This document shows, in pieces, positions 63,848-64,000 of a DNA stretch of 64,000 bases. Origin of the DNA: Robiginitomaculum sp. Its GTDB lineage: Bacteria > Pseudomonadota > Alphaproteobacteria > Caulobacterales > Maricaulaceae. The stretch covers positions 41,516 to 105,515 of the forward strand of contig JAJFFQ010000048.1 of the NCBI GenBank assembly GCA_021776565.1, read 5' to 3'. How positions within the stretch are numbered: the stretch's first letter is position 1; every line of letters begins with the position of its first letter. The notes beneath the pieces are model-generated. The model saw only the letters and a list, made by a program, of their open reading frames with translations. It was not told where the DNA came from and searched no databases. Both the position numbers and the translations under genes were made by a program.

Positions 63848-64000
63848 CATCAGAGGATTAGGGTCAGGCCTCATTACTATCATGCAATTCTGTTTGTCAT
63901 GTCAGTATAAGATGTGCGTAAAGTGGACGATGGACAGGTTTACCCCTGTTCGAGGACAGTTTGCGATGCAGATTGTGCGAAGATGACAAATCGGAACGGC
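63848..64000. other. Downstream end of the window, no gene seen
   Basis: The last 153 bases show no protein-like frame of their own and no terminator with a T-run. At 63863-63874 they contain gtcaggcctcat, a word also present at 6278-6289, where a truncated gene breaks off. Confidence 0.4.

Overview
The window looks like chromosome of a mid-GC alphaproteobacterium. The evidence is a GcrA-type cell-cycle regulator next to argD-argF-hslO, the mrp / hflK-hflC-degP / serB-miaA block, DUF3126 next to cysE, a Flp prepilin, and the 31-nt inverted palindromic repeats scattered between genes. A TonB-dependent receptor, a secreted DUF1501/DUF1800 pair and several efflux and peptide transporters suggest a free-living, probably aquatic heterotroph. 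The order within Alphaproteobacteria cannot be fixed from this sequence alone; a stalked or marine Hyphomonas/Maricaulis-like lineage is only a guess. No rRNA, tRNA, CRISPR array, prophage or intact insertion sequence was seen.

Layout. 1-645 is the 5' part of a TonB receptor (minus). 992-1966 is accA. 1969-5793 (minus) holds the DUF1501 and DUF1800 proteins and a GT2 glycosyltransferase. 5872-9499 has a YHYH/peptidoglycan-binding protein, a broken membrane-anchor gene, a repeat-rich gap (6413-6941) and an SGNH-like + MBOAT acyl-transfer pair. 9523-12573 (minus) is lipid-type metabolism: an HSL esterase, a 70-aa protein and an acyl-CoA synthetase. 12841-15222 is a hybrid kinase and a LuxR-type regulator, convergent and overlapping at their ends. 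15354-19312 has a YaiI protein, a repeat-rich gap, a damaged M23 peptidase and a CadC-like regulator facing a secreted DUF1579-like protein. 19455-25162 is an MFS carrier and a two-gene RND pump. 25270-28832 has cysE, DUF3126, a GIY-YIG gene bracketed by palindromic repeats, queF and an NSS-family transporter. 29039-32506 is a large multi-PAS hybrid kinase.

The second half is mostly core. 32503-38053 (minus) is the elongasome operon mreB-mreC-mreD-mrdA-rodA. miaA and serB are divergent with overlapping start codons. hflK-hflC-degP faces mrp. Then come two DoxX-like genes, a VOC protein and a hydroxyacid dehydrogenase, a Flp pilin and a pilus-type secretin N-domain protein, gcrA, an ABC-2 permease, and argD-argF-hslO. 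The end (53109-63847) holds VOC, DUF3667, an opp-type importer (substrate-binding protein and two permeases, no ATPases, split by an opposite-strand gene), a DUF442 phosphatase-like protein, an ATP-grasp-like protein, an MBL-fold hydrolase, YbjQ and signal peptidase I.

The least explained parts are: the REP-like repeats and the GIY-YIG gene between them; a strand-specific terminator with no gene in front of it at 12661-12687; an 11-nt-period direct repeat in front of the CadC-like regulator's neighbour; and the unnamed ATP-grasp/MBL neighbourhood. No single block is convincingly a new multi-gene defence or biosynthetic system.
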